Shown piece by piece: positions 1 to 7,547 of a DNA stretch of 64,000 nucleotides. The notes beneath the pieces are model-generated. The model had not been told where the DNA came from, ran no database searches, and saw only the letters and a program-made list of their open reading frames with translations. A program made the position numbers and the translations under genes. Position 1 is the stretch's first letter, and each line of letters begins with the position of its first letter. Origin of the DNA: JBBECE01 sp964574935 (GTDB lineage Bacteria; Pseudomonadota; Alphaproteobacteria; Rhizobiales; Devosiaceae); NCBI GenBank assembly GCA_964574935.1, contig CAZNOZ010000007.1:1-64000 (forward strand). Direction: 5' to 3'.

Positions 1-441
1 CGATTCCGGCTCACGCCTTCACTATTGGCGGAACTCGAACCGGCCTCAGTCGGGATTTTGGGTGAACTTGCGGGTAATGAAGAGTTAGTAGATTCGCAGG
101 CGCGTGCAATTCACGGTCAAATAAACGACGCATTGAATGACGCGGGCTGGAAAGCGGGTCGGATCGGCTATTCCGCTTACGTGATCGTGAGAAATGCTGT
201 TCGCGCTCTGATCAGATTGTCCGTGGGGCGAGAGCCAAATGCGGCAGGGTTGATTTCGTTGCTGATCGGAGGTGCTTACCTCACAGGTGATCCAAATGCT
301 GAGTTCGTACGCGCTGCGGTTCCGGTACTCCGGCATTATGGAAGCGACTTGCTCACCTTTTTCAATCACTCGCCGGAGTTTCGCGCCTATGTGGAATGGG
401 CGCTGCACGTAATCGAACAAGACGACATGACGCGCCAATAG
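1..441 (+). CDS. Hypothetical protein, probably 5'-truncated by the window edge
   Basis: The reading frame is open from the first base, so the true start probably lies outside the window. The first usable internal start is a TTG at 25, giving 138 residues. No family is recognised. The visible part is mostly helical, with a mildly hydrophobic stretch around residues 70-85 of the 138-residue version and an acidic tail ending in DDMTRQ. Base composition is clearly less GC-rich than the following genes, with many A/T third positions, which suggests relatively recent acquisition. It converges on the SRPBCC gene with only a few bases between the stops. Function unknown. Confidence 0.5.
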   Translation, partial: RFRLTPSLLAELEPASVGILGELAGNEELVDSQARAIHGQINDALNDAGWKAGRIGYSAYVIVRNAVRALIRLSVGREPNAAGLISLLIGGAYLTGDPNAEFVRAAVPVLRHYGSDLLTFFNHSPEFRAYVEWALHVIEQDDMTRQ

Positions 442-444
442 CCC

Positions 445-933
445 TCACATCCCCCTGACCAGCTCCACCAGCTGGTCGAAGGTCATGCCCCAGCCCTGGT
501 GGAAGCCCATTTCCTCGTGCTGCTTGCGGCCGGCGTCGTCGCGGTGGATGGCGGTGGCGGTGTAGCGGGTGCCGCCGTTGCCGTCGGGGGTGATTTCGAC
601 GATGGCGGTAAACGGCAGGTCGGCGGCTCGCGGCCGGAAGCCGGGGCCGAGCGCTTCGGTGAACACCAGCCGGGTCTTCGGCACCACGTCGAGCACGCAG
701 CCGACGTTGGGATAGTCCTCGCCCTCCGGCGAGCGCATGACGAAGTTGAAGGCGCCGCCGGGGCGCAGATCGATGTCGAGCTCGGTGATCGCCCAGGGGC
801 GCGGGGCGAACCACTGCTTCAATAGCTCCGGCTCGGTATAGCCGCGCCAGACGAGGTCCGGGGGCACGTCGACCGTGCGCTCGAGCACCAGATCGAGTTT
901 CGGATCGGGGGTGTGGACGGGGCGGTCGGTCAT
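445..933 (-). CDS. SRPBCC (AHSA1-like) domain protein
   Basis: A 162-residue protein of the activator-of-Hsp90-ATPase-1 / polyketide-cyclase-like fold, a family of small hydrophobic-pocket proteins of mostly unknown ligand. Seen in the sequence: an early VDVPPDLVWRGYTEPELLKQWFAP segment (read in two halves, VDVPPDLVW then GYTEPELLKQWF), the beta-rich centre DLRPGGAFNFVMRSPEG, and the C-terminal helix with GWGMTFDQLVELV. All are typical of AHSA1 proteins. The start at 933 was chosen because it overlaps the stop of the upstream ArsR gene by 4 bp (ATGA type). The longer frame to 999 would overlap it much further. ArsR-SRPBCC pairs are a common two-gene unit in rhizobia; the regulator presumably controls this gene. 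Ligand not inferable. Confidence 0.85.
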   Translation of the reverse strand: MTDRPVHTPDPKLDLVLERTVDVPPDLVWRGYTEPELLKQWFAPRPWAITELDIDLRPGGAFNFVMRSPEGEDYPNVGCVLDVVPKTRLVFTEALGPGFRPRAADLPFTAIVEITPDGNGGTRYTATAIHRDDAGRKQHEEMGFHQGWGMTFDQLVELVRGM

Positions 934-1274
934 TTCCTTTGCTCCCTGGCATGAAGGTCGAGAAGGGTTTCGTCGAGCTGGTCGAGGCGCTGTTCCCACA
1001 ACAGGCGCTGGCGGATCAGCCAGTCCTCCATGGACGCCAGCGTCTGGCGCGACAACTCGCAGGTGCGCACGCGGCCACTTTTCTGCGAAGTGATCAGGCC
1101 GCTCGCCTCCAGGACTTTCAGATGCTGCAGGAACGAGGGCAGGGCCATCTCGAAGGGTGCGGCGAGATCGCTGACCGTCGCCGGGCCGCGCCCCAGCCGC
1201 TCGACCACGGCGCGGCGGGTCGGGTCGGCGAGGGCCTGGAAGGCTCGATCGAAAGCGGCTTGTTTGTTAGGCAT
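930..1274 (-). CDS. ArsR-family transcriptional regulator paired with SRPBCC gene
   Basis: A 114-residue winged-helix regulator. The N-terminal half has the ArsR core FDRAFQALADPTRRAVVERL, then the helix-turn-helix around residues 33-60 (TVSDLAAPFEMALPSFLQHLKVLEASGLI) and the wing (SQKSGRVRTCEL). No cysteine or histidine metal site of the classic ArsR/SmtB kind is seen, which fits the subgroup that travels with SRPBCC proteins. The C-terminus ending in HAREQRK is a long helix. It is the first gene of a two-gene minus-strand operon and overlaps the next start by 4 bp. A promoter and a TTAGGC/GCCTAA inverted repeat lie over its own start, suggesting autoregulation (see the regulatory entry). 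Confidence 0.88.
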   Translation of the reverse strand: MPNKQAAFDRAFQALADPTRRAVVERLGRGPATVSDLAAPFEMALPSFLQHLKVLEASGLITSQKSGRVRTCELSRQTLASMEDWLIRQRLLWEQRLDQLDETLLDLHAREQRK

Positions 1275-1317
1275 GGGCCTAACTAATGCACGGCACGAAA
1301 CCTAGGTCAACGCCTAA
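1267..1317 (-). promoter_or_regulatory. Promoter and putative operator of the arsR-SRPBCC operon
   Basis: Read on the minus strand there is a -35 like TTGACC (1305-1310), an 18-bp spacer and a -10 like TTAGTT (1281-1286). That puts the transcript start at or within a few bases of the ATG at 1274, so the message may be leaderless. A perfect inverted repeat TTAGGC-N4-GCCTAA covers 1267-1282, overlapping both the -10 side and the start codon. A third GCCTAA lies at 1312-1317, just upstream of the -35. The arrangement fits autorepression by the ArsR protein; that is inference. Confidence 0.55.
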
Positions 1318-1340
1318 GTGATGACGTCGAAGCGTCGCCC

Positions 1341-2012
1341 CTAGTCCAGATACCTGAAGTTCTTGAGCGCCGTGCCGCCGCGGGTTTGCGGGAAATCGTC
1401 GGGGCTGGGCAGAAGCTGCCTGGCCGCCACCACGTTGGCGATCGCGAACACGCCATCGGGGCCGGCGGGATTGGGAATGCCGACAAGGCGGATATAGATC
1501 AGGCCCAGATCGGGGCTGTCGACCCGGCCGATCACTTCGACCCCCTGATAGTCGCCGATCTCGGTCAGCCGGACGATGTCGCGGGTGTAGTTTTCGTAGC
1601 CGGCCACCGCCATCGAGAAACCGTCCTCGGCGAGCAATTGCGCGAGCGCCTGCAGCCGCTCTTCGGGCGCCGTCATGGGCAGCGTCATGGGGACGAATTG
1701 CAGGTTCTCGATCAGTTCGAGATCGTCGGTGGCGAAGTTGATCTTGACCAGGGCGTCGCCGGGCTTCGGTGCCGGATCCACGAGTTCGCGCACGTCGTCG
1801 GCGGTCGGCACCAGAAATGAGAACGGTGCCGGTACGGCGACGTCGTGTTCGGTGCCGAAATCGGCGTCGATGGTCATCGTGGTGCCGACGACCAGCCCCT
1901 CGACCGACAGGAGATTGAAGGTGATCGAGCCGCCGGCCTCCTGGGCGGGAACGGAAGCGGTCGCACTCGAGAACACGAGAGCGGCGAGCACGAGCAGGCG
2001 ATTGCGGCGCAT
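1341..2012 (-). CDS. Hypothetical periplasmic protein
   Basis: A 223-residue protein starting at the ATG at 2012 with a clear Sec signal peptide (MRRNRLLVLAALVFSSATASV, probable cleavage after AQ-rich residues near 24). The mature part has no recognised domain. It is beta-rich, contains no cysteines after the signal and has acidic segments (TADDVRELVDPAPKPGD, TDDLELIENLQFVP). A longer upstream frame exists but contains low-complexity sequence typical of a GC-rich antisense frame, so the signal-peptide start was preferred. Upstream lies the terminator of the next minus-strand gene, so it is probably transcribed alone. Exported, role unknown. Confidence 0.7.
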   Translation of the reverse strand: MRRNRLLVLAALVFSSATASVPAQEAGGSITFNLLSVEGLVVGTTMTIDADFGTEHDVAVPAPFSFLVPTADDVRELVDPAPKPGDALVKINFATDDLELIENLQFVPMTLPMTAPEERLQALAQLLAEDGFSMAVAGYENYTRDIVRLTEIGDYQGVEVIGRVDSPDLGLIYIRLVGIPNPAGPDGVFAIANVVAARQLLPSPDDFPQTRGGTALKNFRYLD

Positions 2013-2124
2013 TGTGGTTCCCTTTTGCGGCGGGCGCGGGGCGTTGGCGCTGGTCAAATGCTGTGGAATTGGCCGCCGCGTCAAGGTTGCCGCCGGCGCG
2101 GCCGGGCCGTCGGCGGCCCGAAAC

Positions 2125-2157
2125 AAAAAGGCGGTGCGACCGATCGGCCCCACCGCC
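2125..2157 (-). terminator. Rho-independent terminator after the acidic-repeat gene
   Basis: On the minus strand a stem GGCGGTG / CACCGCC (arms 2151-2157 and 2130-2136, loop of 14 bases) is followed by TTTTT at 2125-2129. It sits 25 bp downstream of the stop at 2182. The hairpin and U-tract are textbook. Confidence 0.8.
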
Positions 2158-2181
2158 TCGATCATCGAAGTGTGCCGTTGG

Positions 2182-2487
2182 CTACATCGCGTCGCCGCCG
2201 TCGGTGGCGGCGCCGTCGGTGGTGCCTTCATCCATGGCACCTTCCTCGTCCATGGCGCCTTGCTCGTCCATGGTGCCTTGCTCGTCCATGGTGCCCTCGT
2301 CCATGGGCATCTCGGTGCCGGTGATCGCCGCAATGGGTGCGGTGGTGTTCGGCTGCCCGGCGAGGTACCAGGCGACGATCCCGATGATGATCGCCACCAC
2401 GACCGCTCCGATCACCATCATGGCGCCGCCGCCGCCACCGCCGCTCTCGGGCGCCATCGACGTACCTGATTCCTGGTTGTCGGCCAT
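2182..2487 (-). CDS. Small membrane-anchored protein with acidic tandem repeats
   Basis: A 101-residue protein. The layout is a glycine-rich cytoplasmic start (PESGGGGGGA), one strongly hydrophobic segment at about residues 22-43 (MMVIGAVVVAIIIGIVAWYLAG), then an outside tail. The tail holds five near-repeats of the type MDEGT / MDEQGT / MDEQGA / MDEEGA, encoded by near-identical 15-18 bp DNA units between 2225 and 2310. The start at 2487 is supported by AGGAGG eight bases upstream. No family recognised. The tail could bind divalent cations or act as a flexible spacer; both are guesses. It has its own terminator downstream. Confidence 0.72.
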   Translation of the reverse strand: MADNQESGTSMAPESGGGGGGAMMVIGAVVVAIIIGIVAWYLAGQPNTTAPIAAITGTEMPMDEGTMDEQGTMDEQGAMDEEGAMDEGTTDGAATDGGDAM

Positions 2488-2730
2488 AATCTGCCTCCTC
2501 TTCTGCCCCGGCCCCTTCCCCACGCCGGCCGTCCCGCGGCCGCGGGCTCGCTCCGAGGTAGGGCGGACCTTAGCGGTTCGTTGCGGCGCGACGAAGGCCA
2601 AATCGCCGGTTGTTAGCGGCTTTTCGGTGGCGAATCGGGCGCCCGACGGCCCAGCCGGCCCGCCGCCGCGGTTGCCCGCACCCCGGTTATCGCCCACAAT
2701 GGGGGCCCGGAACGTGGGGAGAACCAAGCG

Positions 2731-3021
2731 ATGTCCTTTTTGAAATCCCTGTTCGGCGCCAACGGCGAGGACAAACAGGCCGGTGCCGACAAGGTGCTGG
2801 CCGAAGAGGAGTACAAGGGTTTCACCATCCGCGCCACCGAGATGAAGGCCGGCAAGGAGTTCCAGCTTTCCGGCGTCATCGAAAAAACGGTCGGCGGCGA
2901 GGTCAGGACGCATCGTTTCATCCGCGCCGACCGGCTCGGTTCGCAAGAGCAGGCGGCGCAGTTCGGGCTCGCCAAGGGCCGCCAGATCATCGACGAGCAG
3001 GGCGAGCGCCTGTTCGCTTGA
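2731..3021 (+). CDS. HlyU-family protein
   Basis: A 96-residue protein matching the HlyU family (named for the Vibrio haemolysin activator, although the alphaproteobacterial members are small non-HTH proteins). Seen: N-terminal FLKSLFG, EEEYKGFTIRATEM, the central GKEFQLSGVIEKTVGGEVRTHRFIRAD (read as FQLSGVIEK then GEVRTHRFIRAD) and the C-terminal GQIIDEQGERLF-type ending, here GRQIIDEQGERLFA. Length is normal for the family. It stands alone on the plus strand. No DNA-binding motif is visible, so calling it a transcriptional activator would be over-reading the family name. Confidence 0.8.
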   Translation: MSFLKSLFGANGEDKQAGADKVLAEEEYKGFTIRATEMKAGKEFQLSGVIEKTVGGEVRTHRFIRADRLGSQEQAAQFGLAKGRQIIDEQGERLFA

Positions 3022-3148
3022 GCGGCCCGAACCGGCGGCCCCCACCGGAGACGATCGGGGCGAAAACAACTCCGCGCCCGCCTTTGCATGCGGCTCCCAT
3101 GCTTTCGTGAATTGACCCGCAACCGCGAGGTTGCGTATTGTCGCCGCC

Positions 3149-3472
3149 ATGGACCGCAATTCGGTGTTTCACGCGCTGGCGGACGAGAACCGGCGGACCA
3201 TCCTCGACCGGCTGGCCTCGCGCAACGGGCAGACCCTGAGCGCCCTGACTTCGGTGCTCGACATCTCAAGGCAGGCGGTGACCAAGCATCTGACGGTTCT
3301 GGAGGCGGCCGACCTGGTGGTGGTCATCCGGCGCGGGCGCGAGCGGCTGCACTATCTCAACCCGGTGCCGATCCATACCGAAGTGATGCGCTGGCTGCAG
3401 CGCTTCGAGAAAACCGAACTGCGCACGCTCGCCGCGATCGCCGAGCAGGCGGAGGACCGGCGTGAACGCTGA
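3149..3472 (+). CDS. ArsR-family transcriptional regulator
   Basis: A 107-residue winged-helix regulator: FHALADENRRTILDRLASRN, helix-turn-helix SALTSVLDISRQAVTKHLTVLEAADLV (roughly residues 32-58) and wing IRRGRERLHYLNPVPI. The VPIH...MRWLQRFE tail is typical of the ArsR members that accompany SRPBCC proteins, but here the next gene is a YjbQ protein, whose GTG start lies inside this gene (overlap of 11 bp). The ATG at 3149 is preferred over a TTG 18 bp upstream. No metal-binding cysteines seen. Target unknown; translational coupling suggests co-expression with yjbQ. Confidence 0.85.
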   Translation: MDRNSVFHALADENRRTILDRLASRNGQTLSALTSVLDISRQAVTKHLTVLEAADLVVVIRRGRERLHYLNPVPIHTEVMRWLQRFEKTELRTLAAIAEQAEDRRER

Positions 3473-3884
3473 GGCGACTTCGCAGCGCACGATCGTGATC
3501 GAGACGCGGGGGCAGGGGCTCTACGAGTTCACCGAAGAGGCGGGCCGGTTCGTCGCCGACAGCGGGATCGCGACGGGGCTTCTGACGATCTTCGTGCGCC
3601 ACACCTCCTGCTCGCTGGTCATCCAGGAAAACGCGGACCCGGACGTGCGCCGCGATCTCGAGGAGTTCTTCGCGCGGCTGGTGCCGGAGGAGACGGGCTG
3701 GTTCCGCCACACCGTCGAGGGCCCCGACGACATGCCCGCGCATATCAAGGCGGCGCTGACGGCGAGTTCGCTGTCGGTGCCGATCGGAAGCGGCCGGCTG
3801 CTTCTGGGCACCTGGCAGGGCCTCTATCTGTTCGAGCACCGGAGCGCCCCGCACAGCCGCCGGATCGTTCTGCACTTAAGTTGA
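3462..3884 (+). CDS. YjbQ (UPF0047) family protein
   Basis: A 140-residue protein of the YjbQ/UPF0047 family, whose members have been reported to show weak thiamine-phosphate synthase activity; the physiological role is unsettled. Conserved features seen: FVRHTSCSLVIQENADPDVRRDL (residues ~47-69, read as VRHTSCSLVIQENADP), WFRHTVEGPDDMPAHIK with the HTVEGPDDMP signature, and GTWQGLYLFEHR near the end. Starts with GTG at 3462, overlapping the ArsR gene in a different frame. Family length is 130-140 residues, so it is complete. Confidence 0.88.
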   Translation: MNAEATSQRTIVIETRGQGLYEFTEEAGRFVADSGIATGLLTIFVRHTSCSLVIQENADPDVRRDLEEFFARLVPEETGWFRHTVEGPDDMPAHIKAALTASSLSVPIGSGRLLLGTWQGLYLFEHRSAPHSRRIVLHLS

Positions 3885-3975
3885 TAACCGCCGCGACGCC
3901 CTCGCGTTCGCGGCATGCCTCGCCTAACCTCGCCTGGGGCGCGTCGGCGCCCGGGACGGCAAAGGGAGGGGCATC

Positions 3976-4275
3976 GTGTTCAACATGTTCTTGCAGTGGG
4001 ATCAGTTCCTGTTCCCGAAAATCGTCAAGATTCTCTATTTCGTGGGGCTGGCGGTGATCGCGGTGGTGGCGGTGTTCTCGGCGCTCGCGGCACTCATCGG
4101 TGGGTTCGCCGCCAACCAGGCGCTGGGCGGGCTGATCGGCTTTGTCGGCATTCTCATCGGCGGTGCGCTCGGGCTGGTCCTGTGGCGGGTCTACATGGAG
4201 CTCCTCATGGTGTTGTTCTCCATCCACGACAAGCTGACCGAAATTCGCGACCAGGGACGTCGTCCGGCGGGCTGA
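3976..4275 (+). CDS. DUF4282 membrane protein
   Basis: A 99-residue inner-membrane protein with two hydrophobic segments (about residues 17-50 and 53-82) separated by a short loop, and a conserved-looking end WRVYMELLMVLFSIHDKLTEIRDQ. That ending and the FPKIVKILYF start fit the DUF4282 family. Starts with GTG after GGGAGGGGCATC. The flanking genes are on the same strand but with gaps of about 90 bp, so it may be its own unit. No function known. Confidence 0.72.
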   Translation: MFNMFLQWDQFLFPKIVKILYFVGLAVIAVVAVFSALAALIGGFAANQALGGLIGFVGILIGGALGLVLWRVYMELLMVLFSIHDKLTEIRDQGRRPAG

Positions 4276-4366
4276 TCGCCAGCGGAGCGGGCGCCGGCCG
4301 GGTCGTTGATCGAGGTCAATGCCTTCGGCCCTGCCGGGAGGGAAACCCCCTACCGGAAGGCCGGCG

Positions 4367-4987
4367 ATGGAAAAGACCGATTTCAAGAAGACCCTGAAGG
4401 CGTTCTATCAGCCCTCGGCCGACCGGTTCGAGATCGTCACGGTGCCGGAGTTCGGCTTCCTGATGGTCGACGGGCATGGTGACCCGAGTGTCGCGGCCGA
4501 CTACCAGACCGGGGTCTCCTGGCTCTACACGATCGGCTACAAACTGAAGTTCGCCTCCAAGGGCGAGCTTGGCCGCGACTACACGGTGCCGCCGCTGGAG
4601 GCGTTGTGGTGGGCGAAGGACATGACGGCGTTCGTCGCCGCGCGCAAGCACGAGTGGCTGTGGACGCAAATGATGATGGTGCCGGACTGGATCACAACGC
4701 CGATGTATGAACAGGCGAAGGCGGCGGCCGGCGACAAGCTCGGCAAGCCGCCCGGCTCGCTCAGGCTCGAGCGCTACGCGGAGGGTGAGGCGGTGCAGAT
4801 CATGCATATCGGGCCCTACGACGCCGAAGGGCCGACGCTCAGGCGCCTGCACGAGGAGTTCCTGCCGGCCAATTCCCTGGTCCCGAACGGCCACCACCAC
4901 GAGATCTACCTCTCCGATCCGCGGCGGGTGCCGCCGGCGAGGCTGAAGACCGTGTTGCGGCAACCGGTGCGGAGGCAGGCGGCGTGA
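4367..4987 (+). CDS. GyrI-like small-molecule-binding domain protein
   Basis: A 206-residue protein of the GyrI-like (AraC effector-binding/SHS2) superfamily. Seen: KKTLKAFYQPSADRFEIVTVP at the start (read as LKAFYQPSADRFEIV), the paired motif FGFLMVDGHGDPS, and the second half QIMHIGPYDAEGPTLRRLHEEF followed by HHEIYLSDPRRVPPARLKTVLRQPV. These are characteristic of standalone GyrI-like proteins, which bind or hydrolyse small aromatic compounds. The ATG at 4367 is preferred over an upstream in-frame start because the family begins at MEKTDFKK. The stop overlaps the next gene's GTG start, so the two are probably co-translated. Confidence 0.82.
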   Translation: MEKTDFKKTLKAFYQPSADRFEIVTVPEFGFLMVDGHGDPSVAADYQTGVSWLYTIGYKLKFASKGELGRDYTVPPLEALWWAKDMTAFVAARKHEWLWTQMMMVPDWITTPMYEQAKAAAGDKLGKPPGSLRLERYAEGEAVQIMHIGPYDAEGPTLRRLHEEFLPANSLVPNGHHHEIYLSDPRRVPPARLKTVLRQPVRRQAA

Positions 4988-5472
4988 AGGTTCTGGTTGC
5001 CTACGATTCGGGGTTCGGCAACACCGCCCGGGTGGCCGAGGCGATGGGCAAGGCGCTCGAAGCGGACCATCAGGTGACGGTGGTGCAGGTGCACGAGGTC
5101 AGGCCGGCGGACATTTCGGGTGCGGGGCTGGTGCTCGTCGGCTCGCCGACGCGGGCTTTCCGGCCGACGCCCGCGACGATGGAGTTCATTGCCCGCTTGC
5201 CGTCCGACGCGCTGGCGGGGGTTGCGGTGGCGGCCTTCGACACGCGCATCGTCTATGCCGACGTTCCCAATCCGTTCGTCCGTTTCGTTCTGACGACGAT
5301 CGGCCGCTATGCCGCGCCGGCGATCTCGCGGGCCCTCGAGGGGCGCGGGGGCCGGGCCGTGCTGCCGCCGGAGGGGTTCATTGTCACCGGCACGGAAGGT
5401 CCGACGAAAACCGGCGAGCTCGAGCGCGCCGCCGAATGGGCGAGGCGGGCGGCAAAGGCGGCGGGCAGGTGA
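4984..5472 (+). CDS. Flavodoxin-like protein
   Basis: A 162-residue flavodoxin-fold protein. The FMN phosphate-binding loop is SGFGNTARVAEAM (residues ~9-21), followed by GLVLVGSPTRAFRPTPATMEF around residues 50-70 (read as VLVGSPTRAFRPT). The second flavin-contact region resembles FDTRIVYADVP. It starts with GTG, overlapping the GyrI-like gene by 4 bp. The last 111 bases before the tail (5343-5453) occur again, identically, at 7548-7658. A bidirectional terminator follows the stop. Redox partner unknown. Confidence 0.83.
   Translation: MKVLVAYDSGFGNTARVAEAMGKALEADHQVTVVQVHEVRPADISGAGLVLVGSPTRAFRPTPATMEFIARLPSDALAGVAVAAFDTRIVYADVPNPFVRFVLTTIGRYAAPAISRALEGRGGRAVLPPEGFIVTGTEGPTKTGELERAAEWARRAAKAAGR
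5343..5453 (+). repeat. 111-bp direct repeat, copy 1 (inside flavodoxin gene)
   Basis: This stretch, encoding the flavodoxin C-terminal region RGGRAVLPPEGF...AEWARRAA, is identical base for base to 7548-7658 in the same orientation (offset 2205). The ompA-type gene lies between the two copies. Confidence 0.95.
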
Positions 5473-5476
5473 ACCG

Positions 5477-5503
5477 AAAAAGGCACCCCGCGGGGCGCCT
5501 TTC
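5477..5503. terminator. Bidirectional terminator between convergent flavodoxin and ompA-type genes
   Basis: A long hairpin: AAAGGC (5479-5484), one mismatch, CCCC, a GC turn, GGGG and GCCTTT (5497-5502), with A-runs on one side and T-runs on the other. It lies between two convergent stops (5472 and 5520) and could serve both strands. Confidence 0.75.
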
Positions 5504-5519
5504 CCAAAGCCGGCTCAGA

Positions 5520-7412
5520 TCAGCGGCCGGCGAATTCCGGCGAGACCAGCGGGCCGAGGCGGCGGAACACCACTCGCCGGTTGAGCCGCTCGGGGAACTC
5601 GGTCAACGCCTTCAGATAGCGCTCGCCATAGCCCTGGGTGACCAGGTTTTCCGGCGGAATGCCGAAATAGTCGGTCAGCGTCCGGGCGACGGTGTCGGCG
5701 CGCAACTGCGAGATCCGAAGATTGACGAGCTCGGTCCCCGGCGCGTCGGCGTGGCCTTCGATCAGAAACGTGTCGCCCGGGTTGCGGTCGAGAAGCTCCA
5801 GCATGACATTGGCGACGGTCGCCAGCTTGCGGATTTCGGTCTGCGAAATCGCCGCCGACCCGAATTCGAAATTCAGATCGTCGACCTCGACCCGCCGCGC
5901 CAGATCGCGGATGCGGGCCGAGCGCTTGATCTCGTCGACCGAATAGAGCCGCTCGACGCGCTGCACCGGCGGCCGACTCCAGAACGCGATGAGCTCCTCG
6001 TCGCGGGTGCGCGGCGAGACGTTGAAGACATATTCGCGCACCGGGATCGACAGTTGCAGCGGCGGCAAATCCTCGCCGGGATCGCGCCAAGCGAGCAAAT
6101 CGGCCTGGTGTTGCTCGTCGACATAGACCAGGACGGTTTCGCGCCCGTCGGCGGTGATGCGGGAGCGACGGAGCACGTCGCCGTTGCGGTTGTAAATGGT
6201 CACCAGCTGGCTGCCGTCGGGGCGGAAGATGACCTCCCGGATGCGGCCGTTCGACAACTGTTCGTAGAAGACGTCGTCCTCGGGATCGGCGAAGCGGTCC
6301 TCGTCATTGCCGCGCACGAAGAAGCGGTTGTTGAACTCGATGACGACGTTGAGGCCGAACCGCTCAACGACTTCTGAGTTCTCCGGCTGGTCGCGGTGCC
6401 GGACTGCTTCCGGATCGAGCCGCTGGCCGGTTTCAGCATTCGCGCTCTCGATGTGCTCGGGCAAGGCCGCGGCCTGGGCTTCGGCGTCGGTCTCGGGCGC
6501 GGGTTCGGCGGTCGGTTGGGCGGTGGCCGAACCGGCAGGCGGCTGCGGGCCGGTCGCGGCCTCTTTCTGGCTGTCGAGCACGGGGGCGGCCTCCTCGATT
6601 GGCACCGTTTCCGGCAACGCCTCGATTTCGGATTGGTCGAGCGCCTCCTCGGGGATTTTCTCGACTTCCGCGACCGGGGTCTCTCCCGGCGCGGCGGCAG
6701 CCAGCGCCTCCGCGACGGCGCGTTGACATTGTCGCAACTGGCGGAAGCCGGCCTCGTCGCACAGCTCCTCAAGCACGCGCTGTGCATCGTCCAGAAGTCG
6801 CGCGGCCTCGGGGGTGCGCGAGCTGCGAGCCTCGTCGCGGGCGAGGTTGTAGTCTTCCATGGCGCTGAGGATTTCCGGCGGCAGCCCGGCGGCGGTCAAC
6901 CGGGCGGCGTCTTCCTCGGAGACCCGGGACGCCGGTTCCTCGGCAGCCTGCTGATCCACCACGGGCTCCTCGACGGCGGGTTCCTCGGCAGCCTGGTCTT
7001 CGACCGGCGGCTCCTCGACGACGGGCTGTTCGGCAACCGGTTCTTCAACGATCGGCGGCTCAGGGGCCGGGGCACCGCCGGGGTGCAGGTCCGCCAGGGC
7101 GAGTTCCAACGCCCCGGCGCAGCTTTGGATATCCGGCAATTCGGCCGCCAGGCAGGCCTCGGAAAACGCCGCTTCGGCATCGGAAAGCGCGGCCTCGGCG
7201 GCTGCGGTGTCGTCGCCCGCGTCATTGGCCGTAGCAAGCGCTTGCTCGGCGTCCGCAAGGTCGACGTGGGTGAGATAGACGTCCTCGGTCAGGCCGGCGG
7301 CGGCCAGGTGAGCGGCGATATCGGGATCGACCGGCTGGGCGGCCGCGTGACAGGTGAAGGTGGCAAAGGCCAGCGCCGCGGCGACGGCGAGCGACGTGCG
7401 GTGGAATGGCAT
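5520..7412 (-). CDS. OmpA-family C-terminal domain protein with Glu/Pro/Val-rich linker
   Basis: A 630-residue exported protein. Order of parts: a signal peptide (MPFHRTSLAVAAALAFATFT, cleavage near the AAAQ at about 26); two alanine/glutamate-rich helical regions; a long low-complexity stretch of EEPVVE / EEPAVE repeats around residues 115-185; a central beta-rich region (VIEFNNRFFVRGNDEDRF, NGRIREVIFRPDGSQLVTIYNRNGDVLRR read in parts); and a C-terminal OmpA peptidoglycan-binding domain from about 510 (FEFGSAAISQTEIRKLATVA, LIEGHADAPGTELVNLRISQ, VTQGYGERYLKA, LNRRVVFRRL). The ATG at 7412 is chosen for its signal peptide. Likely anchors envelope structures to the cell wall. The gene is flanked by the two copies of the 111-bp repeat. 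Confidence 0.85.
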   Translation of the reverse strand: MPFHRTSLAVAAALAFATFTCHAAAQPVDPDIAAHLAAAGLTEDVYLTHVDLADAEQALATANDAGDDTAAAEAALSDAEAAFSEACLAAELPDIQSCAGALELALADLHPGGAPAPEPPIVEEPVAEQPVVEEPPVEDQAAEEPAVEEPVVDQQAAEEPASRVSEEDAARLTAAGLPPEILSAMEDYNLARDEARSSRTPEAARLLDDAQRVLEELCDEAGFRQLRQCQRAVAEALAAAAPGETPVAEVEKIPEEALDQSEIEALPETVPIEEAAPVLDSQKEAATGPQPPAGSATAQPTAEPAPETDAEAQAAALPEHIESANAETGQRLDPEAVRHRDQPENSEVVERFGLNVVIEFNNRFFVRGNDEDRFADPEDDVFYEQLSNGRIREVIFRPDGSQLVTIYNRNGDVLRRSRITADGRETVLVYVDEQHQADLLAWRDPGEDLPPLQLSIPVREYVFNVSPRTRDEELIAFWSRPPVQRVERLYSVDEIKRSARIRDLARRVEVDDLNFEFGSAAISQTEIRKLATVANVMLELLDRNPGDTFLIEGHADAPGTELVNLRISQLRADTVARTLTDYFGIPPENLVTQGYGERYLKALTEFPERLNRRVVFRRLGPLVSPEFAGR

Positions 7413-7547
7413 CGGGGTGGTCCCTCGGTTGCATGCGGCGGGTTCTGCCCCCCCCGCTCGTGCAGGTCCGGGCACCCGTCACGTCAACGGTGCGCAAGTG
7501 GGAAGACTAGACGCCGATTGCAGCGACTTTTTGGCAGTTACCGGGGT

